Shown piece by piece: positions 18,721 to 26,968 of a DNA stretch of 64,000 bases. Numbering within the stretch: the first letter of the stretch is position 1; the number at the start of each line of letters is the position of its first letter. Position numbers and translations under genes: made by a program. This DNA is from Campylobacterota bacterium (GTDB lineage Bacteria > Campylobacterota > Campylobacteria > Campylobacterales > Sulfurimonadaceae): positions 162,490 through 226,489 of the forward strand of contig JBFMGG010000003.1 of NCBI GenBank assembly GCA_040752835.1, written 5' to 3'. The notes beneath the pieces are model-generated. The model did not search any database and had not been told where the DNA came from. It worked only from the letters and a program-made list of their open reading frames with translations.

Positions 18721-19494
18721 TTAACGTTTCACGCTCGGGATGCTGATCGCGTTCCCTTTGGTTTTGTTGGTGACGTACACCTCCAGTGCGACCATTTCAC
18801 GCGATCCCAGAGGAATTTCCGCGAGAAGGGCATTTTTCATACACTGCTGCATCCGTTTGTCGAGCGTAACCATCTGACTCTGCGTCATACGGTATGCCGG
18901 CCACGTTCCCGCGGCTGCGGTCTCTTTGGCTCCGAGATCCGGTAGCGGCTGCATCCGCAGACGCGATCCGACGATGTCCGCACTGTGGCAGCTGTTGCAC
19001 GAAAGGCCACGGCCGCCGCGGCGTTCTTCAAATACCTGCTGCCCGAGCTTGTGCATCTCGGCCATGTGTTTGTTCGCTTTGACGTCGATGGAGGTTTTTT
19101 GCCCGTTTGCCAAAGATTTGACGTACGCGGACATTTTCACCATCTCTTTGCTCTCCAGTTTGGGAACCGGTTTGCCTGCGGCCATCGCCGCCATCTGGAT
19201 CGACTGGGCGATCGTGACGACTTTTTTGGCCGAATCCAGATAACGGGGGAACCCCGCAAGGTATTTGGGAAGGTCTTTTTCCTTGACTCCCAGCATTTTG
19301 GCGTAGCTTGCCGTTCCGATCAGGTCGGAAAAAAGCTGCTCGCCCTCAGCCACGTCCATTTCCGCCGGGTTGCTCTCGAGCAGTTCGGCGTACATCGCCT
19401 TGTCGGCGTCGCTCATACTCAGTTTCTCTTCGGCCTGCAGTGCGCCGCACAGTACCGCCGACAGTGCCAGGGCACACAAAGTTACGCTACGCAT
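18721..19494 (-). CDS. soxA: sulfur-oxidation c-type cytochrome SoxA (single haem)
   Basis: SoxA forms the SoxAX cytochrome that joins thiosulfate to the SoxY carrier cysteine. The 257-aa protein has a signal peptide and only one haem motif, CNSCH at 166-170; the N-terminal haem of the diheme form is absent. The conserved active-site cysteine, which ligates haem and becomes modified, is Cys218 in QQCMKNA. This monohaem form agrees with what I recall from Sulfurimonas. Separated from soxZ by 3 bp. Confidence 0.96.
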   Translation of the reverse strand: MRSVTLCALALSAVLCGALQAEEKLSMSDADKAMYAELLESNPAEMDVAEGEQLFSDLIGTASYAKMLGVKEKDLPKYLAGFPRYLDSAKKVVTIAQSIQMAAMAAGKPVPKLESKEMVKMSAYVKSLANGQKTSIDVKANKHMAEMHKLGQQVFEERRGGRGLSCNSCHSADIVGSRLRMQPLPDLGAKETAAAGTWPAYRMTQSQMVTLDKRMQQCMKNALLAEIPLGSREMVALEVYVTNKTKGNAISIPSVKR

Positions 19495-19497
19495 GCT

Positions 19498-19824
19498 TTA
19501 TCCTTTGGGAGTAATTTTCGCGGTACTCTCGACGCTTTGCCCTTTGTTATCTTTGGCGATAACTTTCAGCGTCCCCTCACCCGGGACTTTGAAGCTGATG
19601 CTCATCAACGGGTTGACCGACAGTGATTCCCAGATCACCATTTTCGTAACGAGCTGGTCGTTGAACATGAATTTGACTTCGTCGATGTAGTGCGCGGGGA
19701 TCAGCTGGCCGCTGTCTTTGTCTTTACGCATCCCCGTTTCCATCGGATGCATCGCCATGAAATCGATTTTGACGATTTCGCCTGCTTTGTAATCTTTGGG
19801 TTTGATTTTGATCAGTGTTTTCAT
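19498..19824 (-). CDS. soxZ: sulfur carrier complex protein SoxZ
   Basis: Beta-sandwich partner of SoxY, 108 aa, without a signal peptide; it normally reaches the periplasm bound to Tat-exported SoxY. Family features are KIKPKDYKAGEIVKIDFMAMHPMETG and the C-terminal GEGTLKVIAKDNKG (quoted in part). Sits between soxY and soxA. Confidence 0.95.
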   Translation of the reverse strand: MKTLIKIKPKDYKAGEIVKIDFMAMHPMETGMRKDKDSGQLIPAHYIDEVKFMFNDQLVTKMVIWESLSVNPLMSISFKVPGEGTLKVIAKDNKGQSVESTAKITPKG

Positions 19825-19874
19825 TGCGGTATTCCTTATTCGTTTTTCTTGTACTCGTTATTCGCGGTTATCGA

Positions 19875-20345
19875 TCAACCGCACCCGCCGATGGTCACTT
19901 TGACGTTTTGTTTCGCCGTAAGGAACGTTCCGTCGCTCATTTCCGCGATCGCAACGACGTCCTGCGTTCCGCCGAGTTTGACACGGGTTCCGAAAAACGC
20001 TTCGCCGTTTGCCGGGGTGAGGTAGATGTTCGCGCAGCGGACGTTACCGTTTTTCGACGCGAGGACGTGGATCGCCTTGACGTAATCTTTCTGGGTCATC
20101 GGGCTCTCAACCGTCACTTTCACCGGCACGACCGCACCGTTTTCGGCGATCTCGGGAGCTTCCATTTTTACTTTTGCCGAAGCAACAAGGGGTTTTCCGC
20201 CGGTAATGGCGGCAACCGCCGTGTTATAGTTCATTTCATTCGGGCCTGCGGGGCGTTTTTCCTCCGCGGCCGATGCGATGTGCGGCAGAACCGCGGCACA
20301 CGCCGCGGCTACTCCGAAACCTTTTAAAAATGATCTGCGTTGCAT
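19875..20345 (-). CDS. soxY: sulfur carrier protein SoxY
   Basis: Covalent substrate carrier of the Sox pathway, 156 aa. A Tat signal (QRRSFLKGFGVAAAC) starts the protein, and the C terminus ends in the swinging arm GGCG, where Cys155 holds the sulfur substrate. Its position directly after soxX and before soxZ is the usual campylobacterotal order. Confidence 0.97.
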   Translation of the reverse strand: MQRRSFLKGFGVAAACAAVLPHIASAAEEKRPAGPNEMNYNTAVAAITGGKPLVASAKVKMEAPEIAENGAVVPVKVTVESPMTQKDYVKAIHVLASKNGNVRCANIYLTPANGEAFFGTRVKLGGTQDVVAIAEMSDGTFLTAKQNVKVTIGGCG

Positions 20346-20363
20346 TGTGTATTCTCCTTGATG

Positions 20364-20885
20364 TTATTTTTTGACAGCCATGATATACGATGAAAGATCG
20401 CACACTTCGCGCTCGTTCATCAGACCGTTGGTGAGGTTTACCGTCATGTGCGTTTTCGCGTTGTCGATACGGGGATCGGCGATTTTCTGGTAAACGAACT
20501 GGGCGTTACGGACGCCGCTGTTGACATACAGTTCTTTGTAATTGGTCAAATCCGGACCGATGTTTCCGTATCCGACGGCACCCTCGATGTTGTGACAGGC
20601 GACACAGTTGCCCATTTGTTTCTCTTTACCGTTGGGTAAAGTACGGCTGAGCCCTTCGGGGGGATTCTCTTTCGCGTCTTTGCCGTTGAGGTTGTGGAAA
20701 ATGTATTTTCCGCGTGCAATCGCTGCGGGATCGTTACTGATGCACCCTTCGGGCATCACATAGGCTTTCGCCGCCGGTAGCGCGTCTTTTTTGAGTATTG
20801 CCGTCGCGTCGGGACTTTCAATCGCCTGCGACAGATCGGCGGCACTCAACAGCGTCGCGAATCCGAGCATCATCACTTTTCGCAT
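20364..20885 (-). CDS. soxX: sulfur-oxidation c-type cytochrome SoxX
   Basis: Monohaem cytochrome partner of SoxA, 173 aa, with signal peptide and haem motif GNCVACHNIEG; a C-terminal Met (THMTVN) is a candidate axial ligand. ATG 20885 is preceded by AAGGAGAG; an upstream in-frame ATG at 20921 lacks such a site and would put extra residues before the signal peptide. First gene of soxXYZAB; soxCD is not in this window, so thiosulfate oxidation would need soxCD elsewhere or stop at sulfur. Confidence 0.95.
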   Translation of the reverse strand: MRKVMMLGFATLLSAADLSQAIESPDATAILKKDALPAAKAYVMPEGCISNDPAAIARGKYIFHNLNGKDAKENPPEGLSRTLPNGKEKQMGNCVACHNIEGAVGYGNIGPDLTNYKELYVNSGVRNAQFVYQKIADPRIDNAKTHMTVNLTNGLMNEREVCDLSSYIMAVKK

Positions 20886-20921
20886 GGGCTCTCCTTGATC
20901 TTTTGTATGTTCAGGGAGCAT

Positions 20922-20951
20922 TGTAAAGAAGCTGTGTAAAATTTGTGTAAA
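20922..20951 (-). promoter_or_regulatory. three TTTACA direct repeats upstream of soxX
   Basis: On the minus strand the hexamer TTTACA occurs at 20946-20951, 20935-20940 and 20922-20927, with start-to-start spacings of 11 and 13 bp. Tandem repeats about one helical turn apart are the usual binding pattern of OmpR/PhoB-type regulators, and such a regulator is encoded just upstream. The last copy is itself one base from TTGACA and could serve as a weak -35. Binding and regulation are inferred. Confidence 0.55.
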
Positions 20952-20963
20952 AAAACGGAAAAA

Positions 20964-22130
20964 TCAGTCGGGCAGATAAAGAGGAGGGGTGAAACGATAC
21001 GAAAAGGTACTCCCTTTTCCGTAGACCGAATCGATGGAGAGCTCGATCCCGGCTTTGTCGACGATCGATTTGACGATGTTGAGCCCGATCCCGAAGCCCC
21101 CCTTGTCCTTGTTTTCGCGGTAGTAGCGTTCGAAAATCCGCTCCACGTCTTCGATCCCGATCCCTTTGTCCCGGAAACGCATCGCGCACCCCTCGCCCGT
21201 CCGTTCCAGAATCACGTCGATGGTTCCCCCCTCGTGGGAATACTTGATCGCGTTGGAGAGGTTGTTGTCGATGATCCGCTGCAACTGGGTCGGATTGAAA
21301 AAGATCCGGACCCCCTCCTCGATCCGGGGAAGAATGGTGATGTTTTTGAGTGCGGCCACTTCGACGAAATAGTCGCACCGTTCCTGCAGATAACCGCTCA
21401 GATCGATCATGTCGTATTCGAACGAGAGGCGTTCGTTCTTGATCAGGTAATCCATGTCGTTGTAGAGCGTGGCAAGCGTTTTCGTCGCCGCCTTGATCCT
21501 CTGGAGATATTTGTTCGGCGGGTTGGAACGGTTGTAGAGGTCGATGTTGACGTTGATGATGGCCAGCGGCGTGTTGATCTCGTGCATCGAATCTTTGATG
21601 AAGCGGTCCAGCCGTTCGTTCAGCCGCTGAAACGGCAGGGCGAACCGGTCGAGAAAAAAAAGCGAGAGTACAAAGATGAGCGCCGCGATGGAGAAGAGGA
21701 TCATCACAACATCCTGATAAATGTGGACGTAGGAGAGTTCACCCCGCAAAACGAGATACGTCGCGTCAAAGTAGCGTCTCTCCGGGAGCGGAACGATCAG
21801 GTAGGCGTATCCTTCCCGTATGTGGTACCCCGCTTCCTGAAACTCGATGGGGGTTTTGATGAGGGTGAAAATCGGATTGAAATGGACGTCGTAAAGCCCC
21901 GACTGAAACGAGCGGAAACGGGGGTATTCGAAAACGCTCTGCTCTTTGGGATCGAACTCCTCCATCGCCCGCAAAATGAGGTGGGACTGGCGCTTGAGCT
22001 TGTGCTCGTACTGGATTTCGTGCACGTATTTCATATAGGTGACGTACACGTAGGTCGGTACCAGCATCAGTACCGCCACGAGCATCGTATACAAAAAAGC
22101 GTTTTTGATCGCGTAACGGTTATCGTTCAA
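20964..22130 (-). CDS. sensor histidine kinase next to sox operon
   Basis: Membrane histidine kinase of about 388 aa. Membrane segments at about 10-31 and 140-160 enclose a roughly 110-residue periplasmic domain. There is little room for HAMP; the H-box follows soon (HEINTPL, His183), then the N box (NNLSNAIKYSHEGG) and G boxes (RDKGIGIE, GFGIGLNIV). The open frame extends into the regulator gene in another frame; TTG 22130, overlapping the regulator stop by 11 bp, gives a sensible start. Expected to phosphorylate the regulator encoded immediately upstream. Confidence 0.87.
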   Translation of the reverse strand: MNDNRYAIKNAFLYTMLVAVLMLVPTYVYVTYMKYVHEIQYEHKLKRQSHLILRAMEEFDPKEQSVFEYPRFRSFQSGLYDVHFNPIFTLIKTPIEFQEAGYHIREGYAYLIVPLPERRYFDATYLVLRGELSYVHIYQDVVMILFSIAALIFVLSLFFLDRFALPFQRLNERLDRFIKDSMHEINTPLAIINVNIDLYNRSNPPNKYLQRIKAATKTLATLYNDMDYLIKNERLSFEYDMIDLSGYLQERCDYFVEVAALKNITILPRIEEGVRIFFNPTQLQRIIDNNLSNAIKYSHEGGTIDVILERTGEGCAMRFRDKGIGIEDVERIFERYYRENKDKGGFGIGLNIVKSIVDKAGIELSIDSVYGKGSTFSYRFTPPLYLPD

Positions 22131-22773
22131 GGATGTACCCCAGTCCGCGACGGTTTTGGATGATGTCGATCGGCAGTTTTTTGCGCAGGTTGTTGATCTG
22201 GACGCGGATGTTGGCGGGATCGACGTACTCGCCCCATATCTCGTCCTGGAACATCTCGACGGAGACAACCTGATTGGTGTGCTTGAGCAGCACCGAAAAG
22301 ATCTCTTTTTCGGTTTTGGAGAGGGCGATACTCTCCCCGTTGTGGGTCAGGGTGAAATTTTCGGTATCGTAGACGAGGCCGCCCCCGAAATCGATGACGT
22401 TTTCCCCCTGGTGATAATAACTTTTGAGCGCGTGCATGATCCGCAGCTGCAACTCGGTGAGATCGAACGGTTTGCGGATGTAATCGCAGCATCCCGATTT
22501 GTACCCCTCCTGCAAATCCGAGACGTTGACCATCGAGGTAAGAAAAATCGCGGGGGTCTTATTCCCCTCTTTGCGCAGCGTCCGCAACAGCGAGAACCCG
22601 TCGATTCCCGGAACGTTGACGTCGAGCAGATACAGATCGTAGTGGGTCTCGTAAATCGCGTCGTAGGCTTTTTCACCGTTAGCAAAGCCGTCAACCTCGA
22701 ATCCCATCTCTTCGAGAAATTCGGTAATGCTGACGCGCAGCATGTATTCGTCTTCGAGCAGCAACACTTTCAT
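22120..22773 (-). CDS. OmpR-family response regulator next to sox operon
   Basis: Two-component regulator of 217 aa with a complete receiver (acidic Glu7/Asp8, phospho-acceptor Asp51, Thr79, Lys101) and a C-terminal winged helix (VSVEMFQDEIWG to NLRKKLP). The usual small/acidic pair before DYIRKPF is replaced by Cys95-Cys96 (SGCCDYIRK). Overlaps the Cache-protein gene by 4 bp and the kinase gene by about 11 bp, so the three are co-translated. A candidate regulator of sox through the TTTACA repeats. Confidence 0.9.
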   Translation of the reverse strand: MKVLLLEDEYMLRVSITEFLEEMGFEVDGFANGEKAYDAIYETHYDLYLLDVNVPGIDGFSLLRTLRKEGNKTPAIFLTSMVNVSDLQEGYKSGCCDYIRKPFDLTELQLRIMHALKSYYHQGENVIDFGGGLVYDTENFTLTHNGESIALSKTEKEIFSVLLKHTNQVVSVEMFQDEIWGEYVDPANIRVQINNLRKKLPIDIIQNRRGLGYILER

Positions 22774-23900
22774 CGTATCTCTCCTTTGATCTCTTTGCTC
22801 ACTTTATAATCGAGCATGATCCCGATCAGTTCCTCTTTTGAATAGGCGTTCAAACGCTCCCTCGCCTCTTCCAGAAACAGTTCTCGGTCTTCCGCCGGAA
22901 CCACGTCTTTGAGATAGAGCAGCTCTTTGTCGTAGCTGCTCTGGAATTGCGCGTTATCAAAGGTCTTTTTCGTCATGACGTCGTAGAGCTCGTTGCGGGT
23001 GAGGTGGATCAAAAACGAAATATCCTCCTCATCCGAATGGGCATAGGTCGAAATCTGTTTGGGGGTGAGCGAAAAGACAAACGCCCCGATCGTCTCTCCC
23101 GAACCGTTTTTCATCGGTTCGTAAAACAGGTAGCGCCCCCCGCTGTAAAGTACCCGGGCATGACGGAGCGCCTTGAAATCGATCCCCTCGAGGAGCTTGA
23201 GATCGCTTTGGGTATATTTTGGGTTGGCCAGAATGTACTCTTTGCCGATGGCGGGGTTTTCCTGCATAAAGACGGCGGTATTGAAAAAACGGTCTTCCAT
23301 CAGGATGTAGAGATCGATCCCAAGCCGTTCGAAATACTCTTCGGTCGTTTCAAAAAACGAAACGACTTCGACAAACCCGATCATCTTCTCCGCATGATAC
23401 ACCGGAACCGTTGCTTTTACCCCCAGTTTACGCCCCACTTCGATCGCGGAACGGGGCTTTTTATGGTTTTGGAAATAGAGGAGATCGGGACGGTGAAAAT
23501 CGAGCGGCATCCCCGCATACGAATTGTCCCAGCTGCGGGCAAAAATCACGTAATCGGCGGTGATGACCTGCGATCGGATCAGCGCGTCGGTGTAGAGTTT
23601 GATCGACTCCATCACCTCCGAGAGAATCTCGAATCCCCGGTCTTCGTCTTCTTGTTCGAGTGCGTCGCTGAGTGCGGTGTTCTGGCTTAAAATGAGCGCA
23701 TAGCGCAGCGCCGAGGAACGCTCTTTCTCGAGCTGGTTTTCCAGTGCCAGTGAGAGCTGATCGCTCAGGCGTTCGAGCGTCTGCGACGTCACTTTTTTCT
23801 CCAGGTACCAAAACACCCCGCCCAAAACGACCATGATCGCCAAAAAGACGGCGGCAATCACCCTTTTATCGGCAAACAGGCGTACGATTCGGTCCATCAT
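22770..23900 (-). CDS. single-pass membrane protein with periplasmic Cache-type sensor
   Basis: Protein of 376 aa with one membrane helix (about 14-34), a coiled-coil start and a long extracytoplasmic region resembling Cache/dCache sensors (VIFARSWDNSYAGMPLDFHRPD, GVKATVPVYHAEKMIGFVEV; quoted in part). No kinase, GGDEF or methyl-accepting domain follows; the C-terminal stretch is helical and charged. It overlaps the response-regulator gene (ATGA) and follows flhB by 3 bp. It may be a separate ligand-binding partner for the kinase, but the function is not known. Confidence 0.72.
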   Translation of the reverse strand: MMDRIVRLFADKRVIAAVFLAIMVVLGGVFWYLEKKVTSQTLERLSDQLSLALENQLEKERSSALRYALILSQNTALSDALEQEDEDRGFEILSEVMESIKLYTDALIRSQVITADYVIFARSWDNSYAGMPLDFHRPDLLYFQNHKKPRSAIEVGRKLGVKATVPVYHAEKMIGFVEVVSFFETTEEYFERLGIDLYILMEDRFFNTAVFMQENPAIGKEYILANPKYTQSDLKLLEGIDFKALRHARVLYSGGRYLFYEPMKNGSGETIGAFVFSLTPKQISTYAHSDEEDISFLIHLTRNELYDVMTKKTFDNAQFQSSYDKELLYLKDVVPAEDRELFLEEARERLNAYSKEELIGIMLDYKVSKEIKGEIR

Positions 23901-23903
23901 CCC

Positions 23904-24965
23904 CTACCCCTTGCGCTTCTTGCCCATTTTGTAGACGTATGCCAACACTTCGGCCACCGCGGCGAACAGCATCTCGGGGATCGGGCGGTCGATGTCGACC
24001 TCTTTGTAAAGCGATCTTGCCAGCGGCGGATTCTGCACGATGTGCACCCCGTTTTCACGGGCGATCTTTTTGATCTGGATCGCGATGTTGTCCACCCCTT
24101 TGGCGACGACGACGGGGGCGTGGTGTTTGGTTTCGTCGTAGACGATGGCGACGGCGTAATGGGTGGGATTGGTGATGACGACATCGGCGGTGGGGACGGC
24201 GGCCATCATCCGCTTGCGCGCCGCCTGGAACTGGATCTGGCGGATTTTGGCCTTGACGTGCGGATCCCCTTCCATGTTTTTCATTTCGTCTTTTATCTCC
24301 TGCTTCGACATTTTGAGTTTGTCGAAGTATTGCTTGCGGGTCAGGAACAAATCGGCGATCGCGTAGACGAAAATAATGATGAGCATGACCGATGCGAGGA
24401 CGATCGCCTTGTCCCGCAGCCAGGAGAGCTGGTCGCCGAGCGAGAAGAGCGCGACGGTAGGCAGTTCCTGGATGTAGTACCAGAAAAACAAAAACCCTAT
24501 CCCCATGGCAGTCATGGATTTGAGGGTAATCTTGATCGATTCCATCAGTTTGTGCAGGGTAAAAAGATTCGCAAACCCTTTGATCGGATCGAGCTTGGAA
24601 AAATTGGGAAACAGCGGCTTGGTCGTAAAATTGAATCCGAACTGAATGACGTTGCCGGCAACCCCGGCAATGGCGACGATGAGGCTGATCGGAAGGGCCA
24701 TGATCAAAAATTCCCGAAACGTGATCACCGCCATGTCCATCAACAGTTCCCGGTCGATTTCGCGCGTCATCAGCGAGAGGTAGTACCGCGAAAGGTCCAG
24801 CACCCTCTCGGCAATAAAGTTGAACATCATCAGCAATCCCAGGATTGCCATGAACAAAGCGACGACGCCGACGATGTCCTGACTTTTGGCGACGTTCCCC
24901 TCGGCCCGGGCGTCGGAGAGTTTCTTGGCGGTGGGGTCTTCGGTTTTTTCCATATCGTCTGCCAT
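23904..24965 (-). CDS. flhB: flagellar export protein FlhB
   Basis: Inner-membrane switch protein of the flagellar type III export gate, 353 aa. Opens with EKTEDPTAKKL, has four membrane segments in the N-terminal half, and carries the autocleavage motif NPTH at 266-269 (VVITNPTHYAVAI). No other flagellar genes are in the window. It is followed at once by the Cache-protein gene. Confidence 0.94.
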   Translation of the reverse strand: MADDMEKTEDPTAKKLSDARAEGNVAKSQDIVGVVALFMAILGLLMMFNFIAERVLDLSRYYLSLMTREIDRELLMDMAVITFREFLIMALPISLIVAIAGVAGNVIQFGFNFTTKPLFPNFSKLDPIKGFANLFTLHKLMESIKITLKSMTAMGIGFLFFWYYIQELPTVALFSLGDQLSWLRDKAIVLASVMLIIIFVYAIADLFLTRKQYFDKLKMSKQEIKDEMKNMEGDPHVKAKIRQIQFQAARKRMMAAVPTADVVITNPTHYAVAIVYDETKHHAPVVVAKGVDNIAIQIKKIARENGVHIVQNPPLARSLYKEVDIDRPIPEMLFAAVAEVLAYVYKMGKKRKG

Positions 24966-25006
24966 GACCTGTCCCTCCCGCTTTTAACTGCCCCTTTGCC
25001 GGAGGC

Positions 25007-25822
25007 TCAATCCATTTTCATCGACAGGTCGATCCAGGCGGCCTGATGGATGAGCGATCCCGTACTGATCGCATCGACTCCGGTTTTGGCATAGCCCTCG
25101 ATCGTCTCAAGCGATATGTTCCCGCTCGCTTCGAGCAATACGCCCGGATGGTTTTCGCGTTTGTACGCGACGATTGCGGCCAACGCCTCGGGCGTCATGT
25201 TGTCGCACATGACGATATCGGCTCCCGCCGCCATCGCCCGCTTGGCCATATCCGCATCTTCGGCTTCGATCTCGATTTTGGAGGTGAAGGGGATCTTTCG
25301 GCGCGCTTCGGCCATAAAGCCTTCGAGGTCGGAAATCGTCTTGAGATGGGTATCTTTGAGCATCAGCGCATCATCCAGCCCCATCCGGTGATTCGTCGCC
25401 CCGCCGATGCGGGTGGCGTATTTTTCAAAATTGCGCAGCAGCGGCCGGGTTTTGCGGGTATCGAGGAGTTTGGTCCCGTAGGGGGCGATGAGATCGACGT
25501 ACCTCCGCGTCAGCGTTGCGATCGAGCTGGCATGCAGCAGCATGTTCAGCAAAGTCCGCTCAATCCGCAGCAGCGTATGCGAATCTCCCGAAAGCTCCAT
25601 CAGCACGTCCCCTTTGACGAAACGTTCGCCGTCGTGCACATGCCACGTCAGCGTGAAATTTTCCATCTTTGCAAGAACCCGGAGATACTCTTCGCCCGCC
25701 AGCACCCCATCGCTTTTGGCGATGATTTTCGCGCTTGCGGGAACAGGCGCCGAAACGCGGGCGTAGAGGTCGCCGCGTCCGACGTCTTCGGCCAGCACTT
25801 CGCGGATGAATTGTTCGATCAT
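25007..25822 (-). CDS. nadC: nicotinate-nucleotide pyrophosphorylase
   Basis: Quinolinate phosphoribosyltransferase, 271 aa, making nicotinate mononucleotide from quinolinate and PRPP. Shows ALAEDVGRGDLY-like N terminus (VLAEDVGRGDL), the active-site block LDTRKTRPLLR, GGATNHRMGLDDALMLKDTH and the C-terminal LEASGNIS. The frame extends upstream through nadA in another frame; ATG 25822 overlaps the nadA stop by 4 bp and gives the family N terminus. Confidence 0.95.
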   Translation of the reverse strand: MIEQFIREVLAEDVGRGDLYARVSAPVPASAKIIAKSDGVLAGEEYLRVLAKMENFTLTWHVHDGERFVKGDVLMELSGDSHTLLRIERTLLNMLLHASSIATLTRRYVDLIAPYGTKLLDTRKTRPLLRNFEKYATRIGGATNHRMGLDDALMLKDTHLKTISDLEGFMAEARRKIPFTSKIEIEAEDADMAKRAMAAGADIVMCDNMTPEALAAIVAYKRENHPGVLLEASGNISLETIEGYAKTGVDAISTGSLIHQAAWIDLSMKMD

Positions 25823-26820
25823 AGCGCCATCATCCTCTCGAGGGCGACTTTTGCCCAGTATGCCGTATCCTCGTCCACTTCGATCTCGTTGATCGGGTGC
25901 CCCTCTTCGATCGCTTTGAGGGCGTTGTAGAGGTCTTCGAGCGTCGTTTCGTTCATCGTCGGGCACTCTGGCTTCGTGGATGAAAGGACGTAGGTGTTTT
26001 CGGGACGCAGGCGGTTGACCATGTTAAATTCGGTCCCCACCGCCACTTTCTGCTCCGCGGGAAGCTCGGTGATGTATTTGATCAGCTGCGACGTCGACCC
26101 GACGAAATCGGCCTTCTCGCAGACGGCGGGATCGCATTCGGGATGGACTGCGATCAGGATTCCGGGATATTTGGCGCGGAAAAAATCGACGTCGTCGGGG
26201 GTAAAGAGCTGATGGACCGAGCAAAACCCGTCATAGCAGATGATGTCCGCCTCTTTGGGGTCACTCCCGTCTCCGATGACGCACGATTTGAGCCCCATCT
26301 GACGTGCGATGTTCTGTCCCAGGCAGCGATCGGGGACGAACAGGATCTTTTTCCCCTCCGCAAGCGCCTTGGTGATGATTGTTTTGGCGTTGGAACTGGT
26401 ACACACCATCCCGCCCATCTTGCCGACGCGGGCTTTCACGCTCGCATCGGAGTTGATGTAGGTGATGGGCAGAATATCCTCCGCTCTGATTCCCGCGTCT
26501 TCGAGCTTCCGGATCGACTCGTCGTAGTAGAGCCCGTCGATCATTTTTGCCATCGCGCAGCAGGCGATGCGGGGCATGACGACCCGTTTTTCGGGGCTGA
26601 GAATCTTGACGCTCTGCCCCATGAACCCGACACCGCAGAAAACGACGAACTCCTTGTCGTCGGCCATCGTCCGTTTGGCCAGTTCGAGCGAATCGCCGGT
26701 AATGTCCCCCATCTCGAACACTTCGTCGCGCTGGTAGTAATGGGCAACGACGGTAACGCTGAGACGTTTTTTCAGGTCGATAATCTTTGCTTTCAGTTCT
26801 TCGGTAGTCAAACCTCTCAT
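25819..26820 (-). CDS. nadA: quinolinate synthase NadA
   Basis: Iron-sulfur enzyme of 333 aa that condenses iminoaspartate with dihydroxyacetone phosphate to quinolinate. Family motifs are VVAHYYQRDEV, GDSLELAK, FCGVGFMGQSVKIL and the conserved cysteines in GGMVCTSSNA, DGFCSVHQ and PECPTMNE. Paired with nadC by a 4-bp overlap; nadB is not present here. Confidence 0.96.
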   Translation of the reverse strand: MRGLTTEELKAKIIDLKKRLSVTVVAHYYQRDEVFEMGDITGDSLELAKRTMADDKEFVVFCGVGFMGQSVKILSPEKRVVMPRIACCAMAKMIDGLYYDESIRKLEDAGIRAEDILPITYINSDASVKARVGKMGGMVCTSSNAKTIITKALAEGKKILFVPDRCLGQNIARQMGLKSCVIGDGSDPKEADIICYDGFCSVHQLFTPDDVDFFRAKYPGILIAVHPECDPAVCEKADFVGSTSQLIKYITELPAEQKVAVGTEFNMVNRLRPENTYVLSSTKPECPTMNETTLEDLYNALKAIEEGHPINEIEVDEDTAYWAKVALERMMAL

Positions 26821-26968
26821 CCTTCATTCAACGGTAAAGGGGATATTATAACGAACTCGCCGTTGCACCCATGTTAAAGTGTTACGTAAATGCCACTCAT
26901 TTTTAGTTCCATGTAACGAATGGTACACTATAATGACGCACTTACTCACCCCGTAGTGAAAGGATAAC

